A stretch of 64,000 nucleotides of DNA from GAS188 sp963794475 (GTDB lineage Bacteria > Pseudomonadota > Alphaproteobacteria > Rhizobiales > Beijerinckiaceae), in contig CAWCDW010000007.1 of the NCBI GenBank assembly GCA_963794475.1, positions 124,001 through 188,000 of the forward strand. The letters run 5' to 3'. The notes beneath the pieces were generated by a model that saw nothing but the letters and a program-made list of their open reading frames with translations, had not been told where the DNA came from and searched no databases. Shown here one piece after another: positions 53,086 to 61,845 of this stretch. Each line of letters begins with the position of its first letter. The stretch's first letter is position 1. The position numbers were made by a program, and so were the translations under genes.

Positions 53086-53115
53086 AGGGCCGCTCACGCT
53101 GGGCGGCCCTTTTTT
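53086..53115 (+). terminator. Rho-independent terminator
   Basis: The stem AGGGCCG / CGGCCCT with a loop of about 11 bases is followed by a T run. It lies 25 bp after the YCII-like gene. Confidence 0.85.
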
Positions 53116-53295
53116 CGGTCGAGCGCCTCAACGGAGTTCCTGATCGCCGTCTGCCGACCGAGCCGGAACGGCGTTTCCGCAACCGTCCCGGCAGAGGCGG
53201 GCTCGGTCGCGACCGTGACAACGCTGCTCGCGGAGGCACTCGCAAAGGGAGCACCCGGGCGCGGTCCCTTCGGCCAGGATGACGGGACTCTTGCG

Positions 53296-53310
53296 GAACA
53301 CATATAGAAC
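53296..53310 (+). promoter_or_regulatory. SOS box (GAAC-N7-GAAC) upstream of lexA
   Basis: GAAC at 53296-53299 and GAAC at 53307-53310 are separated by seven bases, the exact alphaproteobacterial LexA box. A second near-perfect site in the other orientation, GTTC-N7-GTTT, begins at 53322. Both precede lexA and imply autorepression. Confidence 0.85.
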
Positions 53311-53380
53311 TTGTAAAGGAAGTTCGTGATTTGTTTTCTAGGCGTTCGATTCGATTCCGCTTTCAGCCAGGGACCCCGCC

Positions 53381-54079
53381 ATGCTCACGCGCAAGCAGCT
53401 CGAACTCCTCAAATTCATCAATGAGCGCTCTAAAGACAGCGGTGTACCCCCCTCCTTCGACGAGATGAAGGAGGCGCTCGATCTGCGCTCGAAATCAGGA
53501 ATCCACCGGCTGATCTTGGCGCTCGAGGAGCGCGGCTTCATCAGGCGGCTGCCGAACCGGGCGCGCGCGCTCGAAGTGCTGAAGATGCCGGACGCGGCCT
53601 TCGCCCGGCAGCGCGGCAGCTTCAGCCCGAATGTCATCGAGGGCAGCCTCGGCAAGGTGCGTCAGGCGCCGGGCCCTGAGGAACGCCGGCACGCGAGCGT
53701 CGCCATACCGATCATGGGACGGATCGCCGCCGGCACGCCGATCGAGGCCATTCAGACGCGCAGCCACACCATCGCGGTGCCGAGCGAATTCCTCGGTCAG
53801 GGAGAGCATTTCGGCCTCGAAGTGCGTGGCGATTCGATGGTCGAGGCGGGCATCCATGACGGCGACACCGTCCTCGTGCGCAAGCAGAATACGGCGAATT
53901 CCGGCGACATCGTCGTCGCGCTCATCGATGATGAGGAGGCGACGCTCAAGCGCTTCCGGCGCAAGGGCTCCTCGATCGCCCTCGAGGCCGCAAACCCCGC
54001 TTATGAGACACGTTTGCTTGGGCCTGACCGGGTGCAGATTCAAGGCAAGCTCGTGAGCCTCATCCGCCGCTACAATTGA
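53381..54079 (+). CDS. lexA: SOS repressor LexA
   Basis: The 232-residue protein has the N-terminal winged helix (SFDEMKEALDLRSKSGIHRL) and the S24 protease domain. Self-cleavage would occur between Ala117 and Gly118 (GRIAAGTP), with Ser152 (GDSMVEAG) and Lys190 (EATLKRF) as the dyad. It represses DNA-damage genes and is cleaved when RecA filaments form. Two LexA boxes directly upstream support autoregulation. Confidence 0.95.
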   Translation: MLTRKQLELLKFINERSKDSGVPPSFDEMKEALDLRSKSGIHRLILALEERGFIRRLPNRARALEVLKMPDAAFARQRGSFSPNVIEGSLGKVRQAPGPEERRHASVAIPIMGRIAAGTPIEAIQTRSHTIAVPSEFLGQGEHFGLEVRGDSMVEAGIHDGDTVLVRKQNTANSGDIVVALIDDEEATLKRFRRKGSSIALEAANPAYETRLLGPDRVQIQGKLVSLIRRYN

Positions 54080-54141
54080 GTTGGCGGAGCGGCCTTCCCG
54101 CTCATCCCCGCGAAGGTGGCGCTTCGCTCGTCGAGTCTGGG

Positions 54142-54159
54142 CTCCCGCTTTCGCGGGAG
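54142..54159. repeat. Palindromic hairpin between lexA and oxlT
   Basis: CTCCCGC-TTTC-GCGGGAG forms a tight hairpin between the convergent lexA and antiporter genes. It lacks a T run, so termination is only possible. Hairpins of this style are scattered intergenic repeats in related genomes. Confidence 0.5.
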
Positions 54160-54223
54160 TGAACGGAGATGGGGTTACACTGACCTCTCCACTCTCGCTC
54201 GCGAGAGCGCGGATTTGCACGCG

Positions 54224-55501
54224 CTAGACATTCGTCAAGGCGGCGGGCGCGCCGAATTTTCCTGACCGCATCGGCTTCAGGACGAAAACGGCGAGCAACA
54301 CCACGGCAAAGTTGGTGAGCGTCGCGGCAAGGAACACGCCGTGCCAGCTTCCCGTGGCATCCTGCAAGAGATTGGCGAAGGGCACGAGAAAGGCCGATGT
54401 GCCCTTCGCCGTATAAAGCAGGCTCGCGTTCGTGGTCGCGAATTTCGGGCCGAATGTGTCTGTCGCAGCCGAAGGGAAAAGGCTGAATATCTCACCCCAG
54501 GTCAAGAAAATGAGGCCGGCAAACATGACGAAGGCCAAGGGGCTTGTCCCGAACAAGTCCAAGAGCCAATAGGCAGCCCCACCCAGCGCGAAGGCGATCG
54601 CCATCGTATATTCGCGCCCGATGACATCCGAGACCCATCCGAAGAAAGGACGCGCCAAGCCGTTCATCACGTTGTCGACGATGAGCGCGACGGTGAGGGT
54701 GGAAACGCCGAGCCAAAGGGAAGTGTCGGCGATGCCGTAGCTCTTGGCGATCAGCGCGATCTCCGCCGTCGCCGTGAGGCCGCTCGCCGACACGGCGACG
54801 AACATCACATAAAGGACCCAGAAGATCGGGCTCGCGAGCACCTCGCGCGGCGCGAAGCTTCGCAAGGATTGTCGCAGCTTCGGCGAACTCACCGGTACGA
54901 CCTCGCCTGGCCTTGGCGGTCGCAGCGCGAAGGCAAGGACGAAGGCCACGGTGCCCTGCGCGACGCCGAAAATCAGAAATGTCGCTTCATAGCCGCGCGA
55001 GGCGATCAGCATGCGGATCGGAATGACGGTGAGTGCGGCTCCGGCACCGAAGCCGGCCGCCGTGAGGCCGACCGCCAGTCCGCGCCGATCGGGAAACCAT
55101 TTCACCGCATTGCCGATGCAGGTCGCGTAGATGCCGCCGGCCCCGACGCCCGAGAGCGCGGCCGCGACATAGAGGAGTGAGAGCGAGTCCGCGATCGAGT
55201 TGAGGCCCCAGCCGAGCGCCACGAGGAGAGCTCCGCTCGCGACCATCAAACGCGGGCCGCGCTCTCCCAGTCGATCGACGATGAAGCCTTCGACCGGGGT
55301 GAGCCAGGTCTCGATCGCAACAAAGATGCTGAAGGCGAGCTGGATTTCATCGGCTCGCCAGCCATGGGCCTTCTGTATCGGGCCGACGAAGAGCGTCCAG
55401 CCGTATTGCAGATTGGCGATGAGCGCCATGCACAAGATGCCGATGGCGAGTTGCCATACCCGTCGTGTGCCCGCCTTCGCGAGTGGCACTTGTGAGGACA
55501 T
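54224..55501 (-). CDS. oxlT: MFS antiporter of the oxalate/formate (OxlT/OFA) family
   Basis: The 425-residue protein has 12 predicted membrane segments and the OFA landmarks: LQYGWTLFVGPIQKAHGW near the N-terminus, GVGAGGIYATCIGNAVKWFP and PDRRGLAVGLTAAGFG. OxlT homologues exchange oxalate for formate. Its position after formyl-CoA:oxalate CoA-transferase and a ThDP enzyme supports oxalate or a related dicarboxylate as substrate. The start is ATG 55501. Confidence 0.82.
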   Translation of the reverse strand: MSSQVPLAKAGTRRVWQLAIGILCMALIANLQYGWTLFVGPIQKAHGWRADEIQLAFSIFVAIETWLTPVEGFIVDRLGERGPRLMVASGALLVALGWGLNSIADSLSLLYVAAALSGVGAGGIYATCIGNAVKWFPDRRGLAVGLTAAGFGAGAALTVIPIRMLIASRGYEATFLIFGVAQGTVAFVLAFALRPPRPGEVVPVSSPKLRQSLRSFAPREVLASPIFWVLYVMFVAVSASGLTATAEIALIAKSYGIADTSLWLGVSTLTVALIVDNVMNGLARPFFGWVSDVIGREYTMAIAFALGGAAYWLLDLFGTSPLAFVMFAGLIFLTWGEIFSLFPSAATDTFGPKFATTNASLLYTAKGTSAFLVPFANLLQDATGSWHGVFLAATLTNFAVVLLAVFVLKPMRSGKFGAPAALTNV

Positions 55502-55785
55502 TTCAGCTCCCCGCCGATGCGCCGTCACCCACTTGGGGCGCGCTTCTTTGGCGCGCTCCCTCGTCACTTGACCTCGTTAATCACCTCTCTATCCCGATAG
55601 TCCTCGCCGAGACTCGCTGCGTGCGCGCTTATCCTGGAACTCCGCGCAGGCCCTGAGGTTTCGAGCCGGGGTCCAGGTTTTTGCCTGATAGCAAGGGGGC
55701 GCGCTTCTTGCGTCCCATTGCCACTAGACGCCGTTCCTCGAGCGATGCGCAAAAACGGTGGGCGTTTCGATCATCGCGTCACCCG

Positions 55786-57391
55786 CTATTCGGCGGCGAG
55801 CGCCATCGGCTCCCCGAGCGCGCCTGAGGCCTGCACCTTTGCGATGCGGCGCCGATCGAATCTCAGGACATCGCGCAAGATCTCGTCCGTGTGCTCGCCG
55901 AGCAAGGGCGAACGCTTCACCTCGCTCACTGAATCCGACATCTTGATCGGGTTGCCGACGGTGAGATATTTGCCGCGCGTCGGGTGATCGACCTCGACGA
56001 TCGTGCCGGTCTTGCGCAGCGATTGCTCCTCGGCGAGCTCCTTCATCGAGAGGATCGGCCCGCAAGGGATGTCGTATTTGTTGAGGATGTCCATGGCCTC
56101 GAACTTGGTCTTGGTCATGGTCCATTGCTCGATGGTGTCGAAGATCTGCTTGAGGCGCGGCAGGCGCGCGGCGGGCTTTGCGTAATCGGGATCGGTCTTC
56201 CACTCGGGCTTGCCGATCACGTCGCAGATCGCCTCCCAGACCGGCGCCTGCGTGATGAAATAGATGTAGGCGTTGGGATCGGTCTCCCAGCCCTTGCATT
56301 TCAGGATCCAGCCCGGCTGGCCGCCGCCTGAATCGTTGCCGGCGCGCGGCGTCGCGTCGCCGAAGGGGATGTTCTGCCCGATATTGGCTGTATTCCTTGA
56401 GGGGCCCATGCTCGAGGCGCTGCTGGTCGCGCAGCTTGACGCGGCACAGGTTGAGAACGCCGTCCTGCATGGCGGCGAGCACCTTCTGGCCCCGCCCGGT
56501 GCGGTTTCGCTGGTAGAGCGCGCAGACGATGCCGAGCGCGAGATGCAGCCCCGTGCCGCTGTCCCCGATCTGCGCGCCGGTGACGAGCGGAGGCCCGTCG
56601 AGAAAGCCCGTGGTCGACGCCGCGCCGCCGGCGCATTGGGCGACGTTCTCATAGACCTTGCAATCCTCGTAAGGGCCTGGGCCGAAGCCCTTGACCGAGG
56701 CCACGATCATGCGCGGGTTGAGCTTGTGGATGTGCTCGAAGCTCAGACCCATGCGGTCGAGCGCGCCGGGCGCGAAATTCTCGACCAGCACATCGCATGA
56801 TTTCACCAGCGCTTCGAGAACCGCCTTGCCCTCGGGGTGCTTGGAATCGATCGTGATCGAGCGCTTGTTGTGGTTGAGCATCGTGAAATAGAGGCTGTCC
56901 GCGTTCGGCACGTCGCGAAGCTGGCCGCGCGTGATGTCGCCGATGCCCGGCCGCTCGACCTTGATCACGTCGGCGCCGAACCAGGCGAGAAGCTGCGTGC
57001 AGGTGGGGCCGGATTGAACATGGGTGAAGTCGAGGATGCGCACGCCGTCGAGCGCCTTGCCGGCGCCGCCCCAGGGCTTGCGCGACGGCGAGCGCGGCGT
57101 CGTGCCGGTCGCGGCAATGGCCTTTGTCCTCGTCACCCGCTTGTTGGCCGATCGCGCCACGGCCTTGGGTGTCGGGCGTTTGGCGGCACGTTTGGCGCCA
57201 AGCTTCGCTTTGGCGAGCGCCTTGCGGGCCGGAGCTTTCGGCTTGGCGGCCTTCTTCACGGCCGCCATCCTCGCCGCGCTTTTCTTCGGCGCGGCCCCCT
57301 TCGGCACAGCTCGCTTCGGCGCGGCTTTTTTCGCCGTCTTCTTGAGGGCCGCCCGCCTCGCCCCGGTCGCCGTCTTTGCCGTCTTTGCCAT
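55786..57391 (-). CDS. frc: Formyl-CoA:oxalate CoA-transferase with basic N-terminal tail (frameshifted)
   Basis: From about residue 100 the protein follows Frc (family III CoA-transferase): VRILDFTHVQSGPTCTQLLA, FGADVIKVERPG, GNDSGGGQPGW and the YDIPCGPILSM ending. The catalytic Asp region lies in SGTGLHLALG. Upstream is an unusual 90-100-residue Lys/Ala/Pro-rich segment in the same frame. One extra base at about 56378-56382 breaks the frame after LKEYSQY. Starts at 57412 or 57391 are possible; 57391 has GGGAG upstream. The ThDP-enzyme gene ends one base before 57412. Confidence 0.8.
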
Positions 57392-57411
57392 GGAAATGAT
57401 CTCCCGCTTCA

Positions 57412-59199
57412 TCACTTGTACATCGTCTGGTTCTTAGTGCCGGGCGCGTATTCATTCGGGTCGACCCAGATGTTGACCACGGCCGACTTGCCGGTTTTCG
57501 CGACACGTCTCGCGCGCCTCGCGCAAGGCGGGCGCGATCTTCGCGGCTTCGCGCACCTCAACGCCCCACCCGCCCCACATCTGGGGGAAAACGGAGAAAT
57601 TCCATGTCGCCGAGCTTGTTGCCGATGTTGCCGCGCTGCGCGCCATACTTGGCGAGCTGGCCATAACGGATCTGATTCATCGCCGAGTTGTTGCCGATGA
57701 CGGCGATGTAGGGTGCACCGAACCGATCGGCGGTCTCCATGTCGAAGGCGGTCATGCCGAAGGAGCCGTCGCCGTAATAGCAAAGCACCTCCTTCTTCGG
57801 ATGGGCGAGCTTCGCGGCGATGCGCGAAGCCAGTGCCGACGCCGAGCGAGCCGAGCGCGCCCGGGTCCATCCAATTGCCCGGCCCGCGCGGGCGCACCGC
57901 CTGCGCCGAGATCGTCACCACGTCGCCGCCGTCGCCGATATAGATCGTGTCGTCGGTGAGGAATTCGTTGATCTCGTAAGCGACGCGATAGGGATGGATC
58001 GGCGATTGGTCGGAGGTGAACATCGGCATCAGCTTTTGTGTCGCTGCCTCCTCCGCTTGCGTGAGCTCCTTCATCCATTGCCGGCGCTGCTCGCGCTTGT
58101 CCTTCTTCAGACGGCCGGATGCGGCTTGCAGCACCGCCGCAAGGACGGCGCCCGGGTCGCCGACGATGCCGAGCGACACGTCGCGGTTCTTGCCGACGGT
58201 CCTGTAGTCCATGTCGATCTGCACGAGCGTCGGCACATTGATGCGCTTGCCGTAGCCCATGCGGAAATCGAAGGGCGTGCCGACGATGACGACGACATCG
58301 GCCTTGCCGAAGGCCAGCGAACGCGTGCGGTCGAAATGATGCGGATCGCCGGGCGGCAAGAGGCCACGGCTCGCCCCGTTGAAATAGCCGGGAATGTCGA
58401 GGCCGCGCAGAAGCGCGATCGCCTCTTCATGGCCGCGTGCGGCGAAAACCTGTTGGCCGAAGAGGATGGCGGGCCGTTCGGCATTCACCAGGATATCGGC
58501 GAGCCTCTCGATATCGCGCGGATCGCCGCTCGATTTCGTCGAAGCGCGATAATGGCCGGGCTTCGGCAGCACGGCCTTCGAGGCATCGATCTCGCGATCG
58601 AGCACGTCGCGTGGGATCTCGAGATAGGACGGCCCATAGGCGCCCGCGAAGCACTCGCGCGCCGCCATCGCGATCATGTCCGCGACGCGCTCGGTCGACA
58701 TCACGGTCGAGGCGAATTTCGTGATCGGCTTCATCATGTCGACATGCGGGAGATCCTGAAGGCCGCCCATCTTCCATTGGTTGAGCGCGCTTTGGCCGCC
58801 GATGTGAAGCACGGGGCTCTCCGAGCGGAAGGCGGTGGCGATGCCGGTGACCGCGTTGGTGCAGCCGGGGCCCGCAGTCGTCACCACGCAGCCGAGCTTG
58901 CCGGTCTGTCGCGCATAGCCGTCCGCCGCATGCGCCGCCGTCTGCTCATGGCGCACATCGACGATGCGAATGCCTTCATCGAGGCAGCCGTCATAGATGT
59001 CGATGATGTGCCCGCCGCAAAGCGTAAAGATGGTGTCGACGCCTTCGGCCTTGAGCGCCTTGGCGACGAGATGGCCGCCCGAAATGACGTTGGCGTCGCG
59101 GCTCTTCTCCTTGAGCGTGTCCTCGGCCGTCGTTCGGGCCGCGGCCGATGGCTTCTCTTGAGCTTGTGGCTTCGTGTTCTGTGCGGTGCTCATCGACAT
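57412..59199 (-). CDS. ThDP-dependent lyase (oxalyl-CoA decarboxylase / 2-hydroxyacyl-CoA lyase-like), three frameshifts
   Basis: The N-terminal two-thirds (LVAKALKAEGVDTIFTLCGG, DVRHEQTAAHAADGYAR with the ThDP glutamate, then VVTTAGPGCTNAVTGIA) and the C-terminal GDGSFGMTAFDMET...NN cofactor motif place it in the acetolactate synthase/oxalyl-CoA decarboxylase superfamily. It does not closely follow Oxc of Oxalobacter as I recall it, so 2-hydroxyacyl-CoA lyase-type chemistry is possible. Extra bases near 57822, 57597-57600 and 57502-57506 restore the family sequence when removed. The last stretch returns to frame (VVNIWVDPNEYAPGTKNQ). It overlaps frc at TGATG. Confidence 0.78.
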   Translation of the reverse strand: MSMSTAQNTKPQAQEKPSAAARTTAEDTLKEKSRDANVISGGHLVAKALKAEGVDTIFTLCGGHIIDIYDGCLDEGIRIVDVRHEQTAAHAADGYARQTGKLGCVVTTAGPGCTNAVTGIATAFRSESPVLHIGGQSALNQWKMGGLQDLPHVDMMKPITKFASTVMSTERVADMIAMAARECFAGAYGPSYLEIPRDVLDREIDASKAVLPKPGHYRASTKSSGDPRDIERLADILVNAERPAILFGQQVFAARGHEEAIALLRGLDIPGYFNGASRGLLPPGDPHHFDRTRSLAFGKADVVVIVGTPFDFRMGYGKRINVPTLVQIDMDYRTVGKNRDVSLGIVGDPGAVLAAVLQAASGRLKKDKREQRRQWMKELTQAEEAATQKLMPMFTSDQSPIHPYRVAYEINEFLTDDTIYIGDGGDVVTISAQAVRPRGPGNWMDPGALGSLGVGTGFAHRREARPSEEGGALLLRRRLLRHDRLRHGDRRSVRCTLHRRHRQQLGDESDPLWPARQVWRAARQHRQQARRHGISPFSPRCGAGGALRCAKPRRSRPPCARRARRVAKTGKSAVVNIWVDPNEYAPGTKNQTMYK

Positions 59200-59282
59200 G
59201 GCCCTTTTCGTCTCCTCTGGATTTCGTCGGACGGCCGATCGGCGAAGGCGGCCTCGGAGCCCGCCCTTTAATACTTTCGCGA

Positions 59283-60026
59283 TTATCCGACCTTGCGGCG
59301 CCTTCGCTCCTCGGCCCCTTGCTGGAGGCCGTCGAGGAATTCGCCATGAAGCTCGACGTGCCGGGCAAGGCCGAGCGTATGCTCTCGGACCAGGCGCTCG
59401 GCGAGATCGGGATCGCGCTTCTCCAGCGCCGAGATGATGTTCAAATGCTCGACAATGGAACGGCGCGCGCGATTGTCCTGGCGCATGGTCACGGCGCGCA
59501 CCGCCCGCATATGGATGAAGAGATTATCGGTGAGCTCGCTCATCAGGCCGCATCCACCCATGCGGATGATCGCCTTGTGAAAGGCCATGTTGGCTTGCGA
59601 ATACTCGTTGATGTGCTCCGACGGGTTCTCCTCGAATTGCGCAAACAGTTCGCGTAAAGTCCGCAAATCGCTCTTGCTCGCCCGCTCGGCCGCGAAGCGC
59701 GCAGCGAGGCTTTCGATCGCGGCCCACACCGTGATCATCTCGATCACCTCGCGCTTCGTCTTGCGCACCACATAGATGCCGCGGCGCGGGACCGTGCGCA
59801 CGAAGCCTTCCTGCTCGAGCACGCTCAGGGCTTCGCGGATCGGCGTGCGGCTCACGCCGAGATCCTCGGACAATTGCCGCTCGTCGAGGCGAATCTCGCC
59901 AGGCCGGCCGTAGATATCCATTTCGGTGATGGCGCTCTTGATGGCGTCGCAAGCAAGGCGCCGCAAGCCGACGCTCACATGCAGCGGCTCGACCTTGAGG
60001 CGCGGAAAAGCGCTCGCGTCAGGCAT
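59283..60026 (-). CDS. GntR-family regulator (FCD type)
   Basis: The 247-residue protein has an N-terminal winged helix (LDERQLSEDLGVSRTPIREA, about 48-67, and FVRTVPRRGIYV) and an FCD ligand-binding domain (about 95-220) with metal-binding His/Asp candidates. FCD regulators sense carboxylates. It is the first gene of the oxalate-like set, 84 bp upstream of the ThDP gene on the same strand, so it likely controls that set. Confidence 0.88.
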   Translation of the reverse strand: MPDASAFPRLKVEPLHVSVGLRRLACDAIKSAITEMDIYGRPGEIRLDERQLSEDLGVSRTPIREALSVLEQEGFVRTVPRRGIYVVRKTKREVIEMITVWAAIESLAARFAAERASKSDLRTLRELFAQFEENPSEHINEYSQANMAFHKAIIRMGGCGLMSELTDNLFIHMRAVRAVTMRQDNRARRSIVEHLNIISALEKRDPDLAERLVREHTLGLARHVELHGEFLDGLQQGAEERRRRKVG

Positions 60027-60062
60027 TTCGGGCGTTCCTCTCAGTCACACGTGTTTTGTATA

Positions 60063-60072
60063 TGGTATGCCA
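60063..60072. promoter_or_regulatory. Candidate GntR operator
   Basis: TGGTATGCCA, an imperfect palindrome resembling TGG-N-CCA sites of FCD regulators, lies about 40 bp upstream of the GntR gene's start, preceded by GTATA. The binding assignment is a guess from position. Confidence 0.3.
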
Positions 60073-60289
60073 CGGATGCTCCCAGTCAAGCAGCGGCAAG
60101 CGCGCCACCCGATGGCGCTCGATCATGCTCTAAGGGTTCAAGTCCGATGCATAAATCAAGATCCTCGCACTTTCCTTCCTGCTTCCCGACATCGCAGAGC
60201 CTCGACCGAGGCGAACGCGGGGGCCCCCCGGTATCGACCCGTAGCGGTCGAAGGAAAACGTCGTGGAGATCAAACGAAATGGCCACACC

Positions 60290-60420
60290 GCATGCGCCCG
60301 AATTCGCGCGCGAGCGTCTGGCGCGGCTCGTGACGGCTCATCGCGATGATCCGCTCGGCACCCAATCAGCTTGGCGGAGAGCACACCGAGCAGGCCGACG
60401 ATGCCGTCGCCGACGACTGA
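60290..60420 (-). pseudogene. Remnant of a zinc-type alcohol dehydrogenase
   Basis: On the minus strand SVVGDGIVGLLGVLSAKLIG and, one frame on, AERIIAMSRHEPRQTLAREF together reproduce the Rossmann segment of zinc alcohol dehydrogenases. An extra base at about 60361 separates them. Neither the catalytic domain nor the C-terminus is present, so this is a fragment of about 40 residues. The rest of the 60073-60654 gap shows no intact gene. Confidence 0.65.
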
Positions 60421-60575
60421 CTGGAGAAGGCATCGGCGAGCACTGGCCAGCCGAGCGTCCCGCCGTACAGGCCGTTCACTGCGACAGACGGTTCGGACGC
60501 CTACGCATCGGCGCCAGTCTGACCGGTGGTCGAATCGGCGGCTCAGAGTAGGCCGGGAAAAGCCGTTCACAATAC

Positions 60576-60640
60576 TTGACAAGTATCCACCCGCGGGTGA
60601 GCATATGATCATCAAAAGAGCATTTGCTCATCATACCTCC
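60576..60640 (+). promoter_or_regulatory. Promoter/operator region of the RND operon
   Basis: TTGACA at 60576-60581 is a strong -35. Downstream, two copies of a 19-bp unit beginning GAGCAT (60599 and 60618) share most bases of GAGCATNTGNTCATCA. These look like tandem operators overlapping the -10. The GAGGC site precedes ATG 60655. The repressor is not in the window. Confidence 0.45.
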
Positions 60641-60654
60641 GGGCCGAGGCTTGG

Positions 60655-61845
60655 ATGAGTCAAAGATTTCGCGCTTCCTGCTTCTTATTCACTTTTGCGC
60701 TCGCCTTTGTATCGGCTCAAGCGCGGGCGCAGCCCGCGCAGGGCGGTCCTCCGGCCGTAGGCGTGGTGCGGGCCGAGCGCCAGCAGATGACGCAAAGCGA
60801 CGAGTTCATCGGCCGGATTCAGGCGGTGAATCGAGTGGCGCTCGTCGCTAGGGTGACCGGGTTTCTCGAAAAGCGCCCGTTTGTCGAGGGCACCGAGGTC
60901 AAAAAGGACGATCTGCTCTACCTGATCGAACAGCCGCCCTTTCAAGCGCAGGTCGATGCTGCGAAAGCCAGTGTGGAGCAGCTACAGGCGCAGCACCGTA
61001 ACGCCGAATTGACCCTGCAGCGGGCTCAGTCGCTGCTGCAAACGCCGGCGGGCCAGCAATCGAATGTCGATGCCGCGCTCGCCTCCGAGCGCTCCTTAGC
61101 GGCGCAGATCGCCGGCGCTCAGGCGCAGCTGGAAACGGCCCAGATCAACCTTGGTTATACCGATGTCCGCGCGCCGATCGATGGTGAGATCAGCGCGACC
61201 CAGGTCACCGAAGGCAACGTCATCTCACCGACCAGCGGCACTCTGGCGACCATCGTCAGCCAGGATCCGATGTACGTGATCTTCCCTATCTCGCTTCGCA
61301 CCGGGCTCGATCTGCGCAACCGCTATGCGAACAAGGGCGGCTATAGCGCGGTCGTGATCAAGCTTCGCCTCCCCGACGGCCGCATATACGGCCAGGACGG
61401 CAAGCTCGATTATGTATCGCCAACCGTGGCCGAAAACACCGACACCGTCACCTTGCGTGGGGTGATCCCCAACGCACTGTTCCCGGGCATGAAGTCGGGA
61501 GAACGGGGCGCGCGTGAGCTGGTGGACGGCGAATTCGTTACCGTGCTTCTCGAAGGCGTGCAGCCGATCACGGTTCTGGCGATTCCGCGCGCCGCCGTCC
61601 TGTCCGATCAGCAGGGCGATTTCGTCTACGTCGTCGATGCGCAGAACAAAGCGCAAGTCCGCCGCATTCAGCTCGGCCAGTCGACCCCGTCCACCGCGGT
61701 GGTGACAAACGGATTGAACGAAGGCGAACTGGTGATCAGCGAAGGCTTGCAACGTGTCCGCCCTGGCCAAACCGTGTCGGCGGAGCCGGCGAGCCCGCCG
61801 CCGGCAATATCACCCCCGGCCCCCGAGGCGGGAGCAAAACCGTGA
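60655..61845 (+). CDS. RND efflux periplasmic adaptor (MFP)
   Basis: The 396-residue protein has a signal peptide (1-25, ending ARAQP), a barrel-sandwich/lipoyl half (GFLEKRPFVEGTEVKKDDLL, about 72-91), a helical hairpin with coiled coil (about 105-165), and the returning lipoyl half DVRAPIDGEISATQVTEGN. Beta-barrel and membrane-proximal domains follow. It links the pump to an outer-membrane channel. The stop overlaps the GTG start of the pump gene. Confidence 0.92.
   Translation: MSQRFRASCFLFTFALAFVSAQARAQPAQGGPPAVGVVRAERQQMTQSDEFIGRIQAVNRVALVARVTGFLEKRPFVEGTEVKKDDLLYLIEQPPFQAQVDAAKASVEQLQAQHRNAELTLQRAQSLLQTPAGQQSNVDAALASERSLAAQIAGAQAQLETAQINLGYTDVRAPIDGEISATQVTEGNVISPTSGTLATIVSQDPMYVIFPISLRTGLDLRNRYANKGGYSAVVIKLRLPDGRIYGQDGKLDYVSPTVAENTDTVTLRGVIPNALFPGMKSGERGARELVDGEFVTVLLEGVQPITVLAIPRAAVLSDQQGDFVYVVDAQNKAQVRRIQLGQSTPSTAVVTNGLNEGELVISEGLQRVRPGQTVSAEPASPPPAISPPAPEAGAKP

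Noticed and set aside
53116..53295. A plus-strand open stretch between the terminator and lexA
   Set aside because: It has no start codon after the terminator and no family resemblance; possibly the tail of a lost gene, but not supportable.
60130..60615. A 161-codon minus-strand frame as an intact gene
   Set aside because: Only a short part matches alcohol dehydrogenase and it changes frame; the rest is unrelated, so it is treated as a remnant.
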